Source: JAYODW01 sp038116745 | Lineage (GTDB): Bacteria; Pseudomonadota; Gammaproteobacteria; Ga0077536 | DNA: 64,000 nt | Reading direction: 5' to 3' | Assembly: GCA_038116745.1 (NCBI GenBank) | Contig: JAYODW010000025.1 | Span: 11,418 to 75,417, forward strand | Shown: positions 15,673 to 24,154 of the stretch, one piece after another | How the letters are laid out: every line of letters begins with the position of its first letter | How positions within the stretch are numbered: the first letter of the stretch is position 1 | The notes under the pieces: model-generated | The model's database searches: none | What the model saw: the letters and a program-made list of their open reading frames with translations, nothing else | What the model was told of the DNA's origin: nothing | Program-made: the position numbers and the translations under genes

Positions 15673-16890
15673 ATGAGGCTGTTGCTGATCATCCTGCTTG
15701 CGTTGGTCGCGGCGGTGGTTGCTGGGCACTTTGCTGCCGACGACACCGGCTTCGTCGTGATCGGTTACGGGGGCAAGGTCCTGCGCACCAGCTTCACCTT
15801 CTTTGCACTGGTGTTGCTCACAGCTGCCATCGCGCTGTATGCCGCCCTGCGTCTGGCGAGTCGCCTGCTGTCCGCCCCGCGTCAATGGCGGGGCTGGTCG
15901 CGGGACCGACGTCAGCGACGCGAGATTGACGCGTTGTCCGGTGGCCTGCTGGCGCTGGCCGCGGGAGATGCCGCGCGCGCGGAACGCCAGTTTCTCCGAG
16001 ACCTGCAGGGTGCGCGCCAGCCAGCGGCACATTACTTCGCTGCAGCGATAGCCGCGCAGGCGCAGCGCTCACCTGCGCGCCGCGACAACTACCTGACGCT
16101 GGCGGCGAACATTGAACCCCAGCTGCGTGACGCTTTTATCCAGCGGCGGGCAGACTGGCTGCTGCAGCGAGGTCACGCCGAGGAGGCGGCGCCAATGGTG
16201 AAAGCGCTGTCCGGCCGTTCGGTCCGCAGCCCGCAGCTGCTGCAGCTGCAGTATGAGCTGGCGCGTCAGCAGCAGGACCATCGCGCGTTATTCGATTTGT
16301 TACCTGCGCTTAAACGTGATCGTGTGCTCGCCCCCGGCGATCTGTCTGCGCTCGAGCGAGCAACGGCGATCGCTGTGATGGAACAACCCGGCCAGACTGA
16401 GGCCGGCCTCACCGAGCACTGGCAGGCCCTGCCGCGCGCCCTGCGTGCTGAGCCGCGGACGCTCGCTGCCTATGCTCGCGCGCTGATCGGCTGCCAGGCT
16501 CACGCCAGGGCCGAGGCTTGTTTACGCAAACACCTCGATCGTCACTGGGACAGTGCGCTGGTGGCTCTCTACGGAGAGCTCATGGGCGAGCCACGCGGAA
16601 GGCAGCTGCGCAAGATTGAAGCCTGGGCGCACAATCACGGCGACGACCCCGGACTGCGTCTGGCGTGGGCGCGCCAGGCGATCCGCAACGAGCTCTGGGG
16701 ACAGGCCCAGGAACAGCTCGCAGCCCTGCTTGAGACATCGCCCAGCGCTTTGGTGCACAGCCTCATGGCCAAGATAGCGGACGGCCTGGGTGATACTGAA
16801 ACCGCTGCGGCGCACCGCGCCGCCGGCCTGGCGCTGGTGACGGAATCCGGAGCAACGAGAAATGCCCTGCTGCCGCCGGGAGCCGCCTGA
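15673..16890 (+). CDS. hemY: HemY, membrane TPR protein of the haem locus
   Basis: 405 residues. Two N-terminal transmembrane helices (about 2-17 and 40-62) flank a short loop ending GYGGKVLRTS, the conserved HemY_N pattern, followed by an alpha-helical TPR-like domain in which GLLALAAGDAARAERQFL is one repeat. This HemY is the gammaproteobacterial porphyrin-associated protein and not the Bacillus protoporphyrinogen oxidase of the same name. It acts at the inner membrane with HemX; exact function unknown. It closes the hemCDXY set. Confidence 0.92.
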   Translation: MRLLLIILLALVAAVVAGHFAADDTGFVVIGYGGKVLRTSFTFFALVLLTAAIALYAALRLASRLLSAPRQWRGWSRDRRQRREIDALSGGLLALAAGDAARAERQFLRDLQGARQPAAHYFAAAIAAQAQRSPARRDNYLTLAANIEPQLRDAFIQRRADWLLQRGHAEEAAPMVKALSGRSVRSPQLLQLQYELARQQQDHRALFDLLPALKRDRVLAPGDLSALERATAIAVMEQPGQTEAGLTEHWQALPRALRAEPRTLAAYARALIGCQAHARAEACLRKHLDRHWDSALVALYGELMGEPRGRQLRKIEAWAHNHGDDPGLRLAWARQAIRNELWGQAQEQLAALLETSPSALVHSLMAKIADGLGDTETAAAHRAAGLALVTESGATRNALLPPGAA

Positions 16891-16953
16891 CCTGCAGCGA
16901 ATCTCAAGGCTACGGTTCTTCGCCGTGAGCGCCATGCGCGTGGCACTGTCCTG

Positions 16954-18702
16954 ATGCGTCGCTTCTCGGCTCTGCGCTCAGGCATGTATGCGCGGTTGCT
17001 GCGCTACGTCAAACCTTACTGGCGTACTTTCATGCTTTCGGTCGGCGCCATGGTGCTGCTGGCAGGCACGGAATGGATGTTGCCCGCCCTGCTCAAGCCA
17101 CTGATCGATGAGCACTTTGATCTCGCTGCCACAACGCGGGTCTACACCACTCCGGTACTTCTCGTGCTTCTGTTCCTGTGTCGCGGTGCGCTGAGCTATG
17201 TCGGCACGGTCGCGCTGGCCTGGGTGTCGCAGCGGACGATGGCTGACCTGCGCCTGCTGATGTGCCGGACTCTGCTGCATCTGCCGGTGAACTTTTTCGA
17301 CCATCAGGCCGCCGGCAGGGTGATTTCCAGGTTTACGTTCGATGTGACGCAGGTGTCGCAGGCGACCACCCGGGTCATCTCAGTGCTGGTGAAGGACAGC
17401 GCCGTTGTCATAGTCCTGCTCTGCTATCTGCTTTATCTGAACTGGTCGCTGGCGCTGGTATTCGTGCTCCTCGCGCCGATCCTCGGCATGGTGGTGCGCC
17501 GGGTTTCGGCGCGTATGCGCCTGATGAGCCAGCGGTTGCAGTCGTCGGTCGGCAGCCTGAATGCCGTCGTGCAGGAAATCATCCGCGGCCAGCGCGAAAT
17601 CAAGGTATACGGCGGTTATGACTGGGAGGCCGCGCGGTTCGAACGCACCGTCAATGATGCGCGTAAGTTTCATATGAAGGTCGTGCGCACCAGTGCATTG
17701 CTGGTGCCGGTCATACAGCTCATCGTGGCTTCCGGCATAGCGGTGATGATCGTTTTTTCTCTGCAGCAGGCAGGCAACGGTTCGATGACCCGGGGCGATT
17801 TCATCGCGTTCGTTACGGCGACGGCGTTGCTGATGCCGCCAATAAAGCGCCTGGCCGGGGCGAATGAATTTCTTCAGCGCGGACTGGCCGCGGCGGAGTC
17901 GGTTTTCGAGCTGATAGATACGGCCACCGAAGACGATCAAGGGACGCTTGAAAACGTGCCTCGAGGGCGGGTGCGGCTGGCCGGCGTCAGCGTGTCTTAC
18001 GGCGCCAACCTGGCGCTCGACAATGTCTCCCTTGAGGTGCCGGCCGGCCAGACGCTCGCGCTCGTGGGGCGGTCGGGCGGTGGCAAAACGACGCTGGTCA
18101 GCCTGCTGCCGCGCTTTTATGCGCCGGATGCCGGCAAGGTGTTTCTCGATGAGCACGAAGTGAGTGAATATTCCCTGTCTGCGCTGCGCGCCGGCATCGC
18201 CTTTGTTGGCCAGAGCGTGGTGCTGTTCGATGACACGATCTACAACAACATAGCCTATGGCGCGTCCGGCGATGTGACTCGAGAGCAGGTCGAGCGTGCC
18301 GCCGAGCAGGCTCAGGTCCAGGCGTTTGCGCGCGGATTTCCCGACGGGCTCGATACACAGGTCGGAGAGAACGGGCAGCGTCTGTCAGGCGGCCAGCGAC
18401 AGCGCATCGCGATCGCGCGCGCCCTGCTGAAAGACGCTCCGGTGCTGATCCTCGACGAAGCGACGGCGGCGCTGGATAACGAATCCGAGCGCTACGTGCA
18501 GCAAGCGATTGCCGCTCTGCGCGTGGGTCGCACCTGTCTGGTTGTGGCTCACCGGCTGTCGACCATCGAGCAGGCCGACTGTATTGCCGTGCTGGACCAG
18601 GGGCGCGTCGTAGAGACGGGGAATCACACCGAGCTGTTGGCCGCTGGCGGTGCGTACGCTGCGCTGTACGCGCATGGGTTTGAGGGCGCGGGAGCCGCCT
18701 GA
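16954..18702 (+). CDS. msbA: MsbA, lipid A-core flippase (ABC exporter)
   Basis: 582 residues, the same length as E. coli MsbA; an ATG at residue 11 is an alternative start. Six transmembrane helices occupy residues about 25-300. The ATPase domain has Walker A GRSGGGKTT (372-380), signature LSGGQ (477-481), Walker B VLILDE (497-502) and the AHRLST switch histidine. It flips lipid A-core across the inner membrane as a homodimer. In many relatives lpxK follows msbA, but here the next gene is convergent after 15 bases, so that pairing is lost. Confidence 0.92.
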   Translation: MRRFSALRSGMYARLLRYVKPYWRTFMLSVGAMVLLAGTEWMLPALLKPLIDEHFDLAATTRVYTTPVLLVLLFLCRGALSYVGTVALAWVSQRTMADLRLLMCRTLLHLPVNFFDHQAAGRVISRFTFDVTQVSQATTRVISVLVKDSAVVIVLLCYLLYLNWSLALVFVLLAPILGMVVRRVSARMRLMSQRLQSSVGSLNAVVQEIIRGQREIKVYGGYDWEAARFERTVNDARKFHMKVVRTSALLVPVIQLIVASGIAVMIVFSLQQAGNGSMTRGDFIAFVTATALLMPPIKRLAGANEFLQRGLAAAESVFELIDTATEDDQGTLENVPRGRVRLAGVSVSYGANLALDNVSLEVPAGQTLALVGRSGGGKTTLVSLLPRFYAPDAGKVFLDEHEVSEYSLSALRAGIAFVGQSVVLFDDTIYNNIAYGASGDVTREQVERAAEQAQVQAFARGFPDGLDTQVGENGQRLSGGQRQRIAIARALLKDAPVLILDEATAALDNESERYVQQAIAALRVGRTCLVVAHRLSTIEQADCIAVLDQGRVVETGNHTELLAAGGAYAALYAHGFEGAGAA

Positions 18703-18717
18703 AGCGCGTTCAGCACA

Positions 18718-20700
18718 TCACGTCGGGTGACGCACCCTGAGCGCGCGGGCGCGCCGGATGAAGGGGCGCGGATCAAGTTTGGCCGGGCCGTAGCGCGCTT
18801 GCGTGTAAGCCTCTGCGAGCGCGTGGAATTCCCCGGCGATCTCCCTGCGTTCGGCCGCCACCCGCGCGGCGAAAGCGAGCGCCGGTTCATGCGCTGCGCG
18901 GGTCAGGCCGGTACGGGCGAGGCGTGCACAGAGCTGCAGCCAGGCTGCCTGAACGGGGTCCTCAACCTTTTTACGTTCGAAGCGCAGCACGAAAAACGCG
19001 AGTATCGCGGTCATCGCGATCAGGCTCACGCCCAGAATCAGGATCAGACTGCGGCGGTTAACGGACACCATGCCAAGCTGCTGCAGCAGCAGCGACTGCT
19101 GTTCACTGGAGTAGCCGATCACCCACTGATTCCACTGATGAGTCAGAACGTCGAATGCGCGTCCGAGACCGCGCAGCGCGGCAGGCGTCGCGTCGGCTCG
19201 TGCCAGCTGGCGGCCCTCTGAGCGCAGCTCGCGGGCGTCAACGAGGTCCATGGCGATCCGTCCAGGAACAACGCTGCCGGTGGGGTCGACACGGACCCAG
19301 CCCTGTTGTTCGTCATAGATCTCAGCCCATGCGTGGGCGTCGTACTGCCGCACTTCGAAGAAACTGCCCAGACCGTTGTATTCGCCGCCCTGATAGCCGG
19401 TAACAATTCGCGCTGGAACACCAGCAGCGCGCATCAGCACAACGAACGACGCCGCGAAGTGCTCACAGAACCCTTCGCGAGTCTCGAACAGAAACGCATC
19501 CACAGCATCGCCGGCGACAGCTGCCGGGGTCAGGGTGTAGGAAAAGTTGTTCGCGCGGTAATAGGCCAGCGCTTTTGCCGCAACATCCAGCGGCCCGGAG
19601 GCATCCCGCGCCAGCTCGGCGGCAAGCGAGCGCGTGCGCGGATGCCACCTCGGCCCCGGTAGCTGCAGCGCGGCGGCGCGCTCCGCCGGCGGCAGGCCGA
19701 GCGCGCGGTAGTTGACTGCCGAGGTGGCCAGGTAGCGCCTGCGTTGCTCCACCGGGGATCTCGACCACAGTCGTCCATCCTCGGTCCGGCGGATGTCGCG
19801 CTCTGTACTGGTGACTCGATCGAGTCCGAACAGCCAGCGTTTGTTATGCGGTTCGAGTGTCACGTGATAGGCATAAATCTGGCCCTGCTGCTCGAGACGT
19901 GTCGCACCGGATGAGCGCAGCTCTTCGCTGCGCCACGTTCTGCCATCGGTGCGCCACAGCACGGGGCCCCGCCAGTAGAGGTCTTTAGCTCGAGGGATAG
20001 GCCCGACAAATTCCGCTCGGAACACAAGTTCGTCGACGGCCCCCAGATGCGTAATCTGTCCGAGCGTCAGCTCACCGCTCAGACCCGTCACCCCATTGCG
20101 CGCGTCGTGCGGCAGACCCCACAGCGGTCCGGGTAGCCGGGGGAAAAGGATGAACGCAAGCACCATCAGAGGCAGGGACTGCGCCGTGAGGCGCGCGCCG
20201 AGCGCCAGCATCTGGCGTGCGTTCCTGCTGGCGACCGGTGTGTTGAATTGGATCAAGACCGTGACGATCAGGACAACCAGCAACAGCGCAAATCCTGCGG
20301 TCACCGGCGTCTGAGATAGGAAGAAGCGAGTGGCGACAAGGAAAAAGCACAGGAGAATAACGAGGTAATAATCCCGCCGGGTGTGCATTTCCAGGAGCTT
20401 GAGACCGAGGAGTGCGGCCAGAAGCTCGAGCCCGGCTTCCCGACCAATCTGTCCGCGGTGCGCGATATAGACGGCCAGAAAAGCACAGATTGCGAGGAAC
20501 TGGACGGTCAGCCAGAGCACCAGGCGCCGCCGTTCGGGCAGCGGGAGGATGCCGCCGGCGCCGAGCAGGCGCCACACAGCGGCACCGCCGAAAGCGACGG
20601 CGAGATAGCCCGGGATCTGGCCAAGGTGGGGAACCAGGCAGAGCAGAACGGTGGTCCCGAGCCAGCAGACTTCCCGAGTCGACAGGTCCTGACGCGTCAT
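18718..20700 (-). CDS. tgpA: TgpA-like membrane transglutaminase
   Basis: 660 residues. The N-terminal part holds several membrane helices (between about 12 and 190). A periplasmic transglutaminase-like domain follows with the triad C412 (GFCEHFAASF), H456 (DAHAWAEI) and D472 (VRVDPTG). A further transmembrane helix (near 555-575) precedes a cytoplasmic tail. This is the DUF3488/transglutaminase/DUF4129 layout of Pseudomonas TgpA, a periplasmic transglutaminase essential in that species; its natural substrate is not known. It is the third gene of a moxR-DUF58-tgpA operon with 4-base overlaps. Confidence 0.9.
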   Translation of the reverse strand: MTRQDLSTREVCWLGTTVLLCLVPHLGQIPGYLAVAFGGAAVWRLLGAGGILPLPERRRLVLWLTVQFLAICAFLAVYIAHRGQIGREAGLELLAALLGLKLLEMHTRRDYYLVILLCFFLVATRFFLSQTPVTAGFALLLVVLIVTVLIQFNTPVASRNARQMLALGARLTAQSLPLMVLAFILFPRLPGPLWGLPHDARNGVTGLSGELTLGQITHLGAVDELVFRAEFVGPIPRAKDLYWRGPVLWRTDGRTWRSEELRSSGATRLEQQGQIYAYHVTLEPHNKRWLFGLDRVTSTERDIRRTEDGRLWSRSPVEQRRRYLATSAVNYRALGLPPAERAAALQLPGPRWHPRTRSLAAELARDASGPLDVAAKALAYYRANNFSYTLTPAAVAGDAVDAFLFETREGFCEHFAASFVVLMRAAGVPARIVTGYQGGEYNGLGSFFEVRQYDAHAWAEIYDEQQGWVRVDPTGSVVPGRIAMDLVDARELRSEGRQLARADATPAALRGLGRAFDVLTHQWNQWVIGYSSEQQSLLLQQLGMVSVNRRSLILILGVSLIAMTAILAFFVLRFERKKVEDPVQAAWLQLCARLARTGLTRAAHEPALAFAARVAAERREIAGEFHALAEAYTQARYGPAKLDPRPFIRRARALRVRHPT

Positions 20701-21653
20701 GGCTCAGCTTCGAACAGGGCCAGTGCGCGCAGGCAGCTGTCCCGGTGGGTTGATCCGTGCCCTGCGGGCAGCTCGAGTTCCGGCAGTTCCAGCGCGTAGC
20801 GCAGGCCTGCGCGCTCGGCCATCAGCACCCAGCGACACAGTTGCGAGAGCCGGCGCTCCTTGTGGGCATGTGCGGATGTCGCAGCCCAGCTCAGCCGTAT
20901 TTCTTCTGATCGCTGGCCGTGAAACTGCTTCACGGAGAGTTCCTGCTCTCGCGCGAGCGAGCGCCAGGCGACGGCGCGCAAAGGGTCCCCTGCGCGATAG
21001 GGGCGTAGCCCCATGAATTCGTCAACTCCGCTGGCGGCCTGCGCCCGCACACCGACTCGGTCGCTTGCGCCGCGCGGCAGCGGCAGATCCCCGCGAGGTT
21101 CGGGATACACCAGTGCGCTCGCTGCGCAGTCAAAGTACGCCCAGGCGTGCAGCAGGCCGAGCGGGTACTCCGTATGGATGACCAGCCGGTCGAGCTTCAG
21201 CCATCCACGCCGATGAGCTTCCGCGCGGATCGGAATGCCGTCCGCGGCCTCCGGGCTGAGATCAAACCGGGTTTCGAACTGACGCCAGTATCGACGTTCC
21301 TGACGCGACAGGCCGCGCGGCCAGCAGCTCAGGCTGAGCGCTATCCGCCTGCGCTGTGTCGGGTTGTGCACGAAGCAGTGAAACACAGCTTCCCGACCGG
21401 CGAAGGTCGCCTGCCCCTGGGCGCGGAGAAAACTGAGTCCGGCGAGGTTGCGGTAGGTATGCAGCATCGCGACCACGAGCAGGCCACTCAGGAGGAAAGC
21501 CAGCTGATAGCCGAGCGCATTGTCGTAATTCATTGCGCCCAGCAGGATGAGAAAAATCATCAGGCCGAAGGCGAGGCCGGCGCGAGTGGGAAAAATATAA
21601 ACCCGCCGGCGGTCGAGTAGCGTCGGTGCCGCGACGGTCGCGGCGTCGTTCAC
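20697..21653 (-). CDS. DUF58 domain membrane protein
   Basis: 318 residues from a GTG that overlaps the moxR stop. Two hydrophobic segments near the N-terminus (about 25-60) are followed by a conserved DUF58 region with FMGLRPYRAGDPLRAVAWRS and REQELSVKQF, resembling a degenerate von Willebrand A domain. DUF58 proteins are regularly encoded between a MoxR ATPase and a TgpA-like transglutaminase and are thought to be clients or adaptors of MoxR. The stop overlaps the tgpA ATG by 4 bases. Confidence 0.88.
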   Translation of the reverse strand: MNDAATVAAPTLLDRRRVYIFPTRAGLAFGLMIFLILLGAMNYDNALGYQLAFLLSGLLVVAMLHTYRNLAGLSFLRAQGQATFAGREAVFHCFVHNPTQRRRIALSLSCWPRGLSRQERRYWRQFETRFDLSPEAADGIPIRAEAHRRGWLKLDRLVIHTEYPLGLLHAWAYFDCAASALVYPEPRGDLPLPRGASDRVGVRAQAASGVDEFMGLRPYRAGDPLRAVAWRSLAREQELSVKQFHGQRSEEIRLSWAATSAHAHKERRLSQLCRWVLMAERAGLRYALELPELELPAGHGSTHRDSCLRALALFEAEP

Positions 21654-22573
21654 GGGATTGCAACGGCGCCGAGCAGATGGCGGCGCACGAAGTCCACACC
21701 GCCGCGCTCACCGTCAGCCGCGGGCTGCAGGCGGTGGGCCGCGACCGCCGGCAGGATTTCCTGAACGTCCTCCGGCGTCACGTGCTGACGTCCATCGGTC
21801 AGCGCCCAGGCCTGGGCAGCGCGTACCGCAGCGATCCCCGCGCGGGGTGACAGTCCGGTGACGAAGGCGGGAGAGCTGCGGCTATATGCGACCAGGTCCT
21901 GAACATAGTCGAGCAGCGGCTCACTCACGTGCACCTGCTGTGTCGCCCCCTGCAGGCTGAGCACCGATGCGGCGTCCAGCAGAGCCCCGACCGTTTTGAG
22001 CTGCTGACGCCGGTCGATCCCGTTGAGCAGCTGTCGTTCGGCGTGGCGGTCGGGATAGCCCAGCGAGATGCACATCATGAAGCGATCGAGCTGAGATTCC
22101 GGTAGCGGGAAGGTCCCGACCTGTTCCAGCGGGTTCTGCGTGGCTATGACGAAAAAAGGCGCCGCCAACGGATGGGTCTCGTTTTCGATAGTGACTTGGC
22201 CTTCTTCCATGGCTTCCAGCAGCGCGCTTTGCGCGCGTGGCGTGGCGCGATTGATTTCGTCGGCCAGCACGACGTGGGCGAAGATCGGCCCGGGGTGAAA
22301 ACGGAACTCCGCACGTTCCCGCTCGTAGACATAGGAACCTGTAACGTCGGCGGGCAGCATGTCGCTGGTGAACTGTACACGCCGGTACTCCAGGCCGAGC
22401 AGACGGGCGAGCAGCTGGGCCAGCGTGGTTTTCCCCACGCCGGGCACATCCTCGATCAGCAGATGTCCCCCGGCGATGAGGCAACTGACGGCCAGTCGCA
22501 ATTCGGGTTTCTTGCCCACAACGACGCGCGCTGCGTGGGCGATGAGTTCCTGCGCCTGCTCAGACGCACTCAT
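21650..22573 (-). CDS. moxR: MoxR-family AAA+ ATPase
   Basis: 307 residues from the ATG giving MSASEQAQELIAHAARVVVG; a GTG five codons earlier is possible. Walker A GVPGVGKTTLA, Walker B VVLADEINRA, sensor 1 ATQNP and the downstream FMMCISLGYPD arm are clear. MoxR ATPases act as chaperone-like remodelers that activate or mature partner proteins, usually those with VWA or DUF58 domains encoded next to them, as here. First gene of the three-gene operon. Confidence 0.93.
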   Translation of the reverse strand: MSASEQAQELIAHAARVVVGKKPELRLAVSCLIAGGHLLIEDVPGVGKTTLAQLLARLLGLEYRRVQFTSDMLPADVTGSYVYERERAEFRFHPGPIFAHVVLADEINRATPRAQSALLEAMEEGQVTIENETHPLAAPFFVIATQNPLEQVGTFPLPESQLDRFMMCISLGYPDRHAERQLLNGIDRRQQLKTVGALLDAASVLSLQGATQQVHVSEPLLDYVQDLVAYSRSSPAFVTGLSPRAGIAAVRAAQAWALTDGRQHVTPEDVQEILPAVAAHRLQPAADGERGGVDFVRRHLLGAVAIP

Positions 22574-22657
22574 GCTGCTGACGGTCACGGGCGACAGTTG
22601 CTGTGTAGCGCAGGTCGGCGCCAGGCGTATGTAGAAAGATCCACTCCCGCCATGAGA

Positions 22658-24007
22658 TCAGCTACCGGCAATGGCCATGCGGCCGATGCACAGCGATCCC
22701 GTCCGGACCGCGAGGCTCTCGTCGACATCGATACCGACTTCGGTGATGTTCATCAACATGTCGCGCAGATTGCCGGCAATGGTGATCTCCTCAACTGCGT
22801 GCGCGCGCTCGCCTCGGCTGATCAGGAATCCGGCTGCACCGCGCGAATAGTCACCGGTCACGCCGTTGACACCAAAGCCCATGAGATCCGTGACCAGCAG
22901 GGCGCGATCGGTCGCAGCAATGATTTCTTCCAGGGTGCGCGTTCCCGGGGTAAGGATCAGGTTATGGGTGCCGCCGGCGTTTCCGGTCGGCGCTCGGTTT
23001 AGCCGGCGCGCCGCATAGGCGCTGAGTAGATACGTTTCCAGCCGGCCGGCGGCGACAATCGCTTTTTCGCGCGTGGCGATGCCGTCGGCATCAAACGGTG
23101 CGCTGCCGATGGCGCCGGGCAGATGCGGGGCTTCATGCAGCTCCAGGTGCTCGGGCAGCACCTGCTCTCCGAGCGCATCGAGCAGGAAAGAGGCGCGGCG
23201 GTATTGTGCCGAACCGGAAATGGCCGAGATCAGGTGCCCGACCAGGCCGCTGGCCACGCGCGGTTCGAAAATAACGGGCATTTCGGTCGTCGGAATCCTC
23301 CTGGCCCCGAGTTTGGCGATGGTTCTGGCCGCGGCCAGGCGTCCTACTTCTTCCGGCACAGTCAGCTGGGTCGGGGAGCGTGCACTGGTGTACCAGTACC
23401 CGCGCTGCATGCCGGCATCCTCGGCGCCGATCATGACGGCACTGAGGCTGTGCCGGGTGGCGCGGTAGGCGCCGGAGAAGCCGTGGCTGTTGGCGTAAGC
23501 CCGCGCGCCGCGGTAACGATTCACGCTGACGCCGTCCGACTGTTTGATGCGGGGGTCGGCGGACAGCGCAGCGTTTTCGCAGGCCAGCGCCAGGGCGATG
23601 GCGGCCTCTCCCTTGATGTCCCAGGGGTGGTCCAGATCGAGATCCGGTACGTCGGCGGCCAGATCCGTGGCCGCGGCGAGACCCGCAAAACGATCTGCTT
23701 CGCCCTGTTCGGCGATGGCGTGGGCGGCGCCGACGGTGGCGCGCAGTGCGTCGGCAGAAAAATCAGAGGTCGTTGCGCTGCCTTTACGTCCGTCCAGGTA
23801 TATGGTGACGGCCAGGGATTTATCCTGCTCCGATTCGAGCAGCTCGCAGGCGCCGCCACGCACAGTTACTGATAGACCGCTACCGGAGGCGAGCGCGACT
23901 TCGACCTCCGCCGACGGCGCAATGTCACGCGCTATCTGCAGGCTGGCCTCGGCGCAACGGGTCAGGAGTGTGGGATCAGTGAAGTCGGTTTCTGCAGAGC
24001 TACTCAT
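22658..24007 (-). CDS. pmbA: PmbA/TldE metalloprotease-family protein
   Basis: 449 residues, normal length for PmbA (TldE). N-terminal half has SGLSVTVRGGACELLE and SVNRYRGARAYANSHGFSG; the C-terminal half has PVIFEPRVASGLVGHLISA and GTRTLEEIIAATDRALLVTD, characteristic of the TldD/TldE fold. In E. coli TldE pairs with TldD, which carries the zinc site, to degrade peptides including CcdA and to mature microcin B17. TldD is not in the window. No signal peptide; cytoplasmic. Divergent from uvrD. Confidence 0.93.
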   Translation of the reverse strand: MSSSAETDFTDPTLLTRCAEASLQIARDIAPSAEVEVALASGSGLSVTVRGGACELLESEQDKSLAVTIYLDGRKGSATTSDFSADALRATVGAAHAIAEQGEADRFAGLAAATDLAADVPDLDLDHPWDIKGEAAIALALACENAALSADPRIKQSDGVSVNRYRGARAYANSHGFSGAYRATRHSLSAVMIGAEDAGMQRGYWYTSARSPTQLTVPEEVGRLAAARTIAKLGARRIPTTEMPVIFEPRVASGLVGHLISAISGSAQYRRASFLLDALGEQVLPEHLELHEAPHLPGAIGSAPFDADGIATREKAIVAAGRLETYLLSAYAARRLNRAPTGNAGGTHNLILTPGTRTLEEIIAATDRALLVTDLMGFGVNGVTGDYSRGAAGFLISRGERAHAVEEITIAGNLRDMLMNITEVGIDVDESLAVRTGSLCIGRMAIAGS

Positions 24008-24154
24008 CTGCTGATCCTACCCACTCGAGCGATGGGGTGCGATGCGCTGAGGCACGCGCTTGTTAACCTTCTTCCTCGCTGTGTGCGCTCGCTGGCATGC
24101 GGGTACACTATCGACCCCCTGCGGGGGACCTTCAATTCGTTATTCCGATACCTC

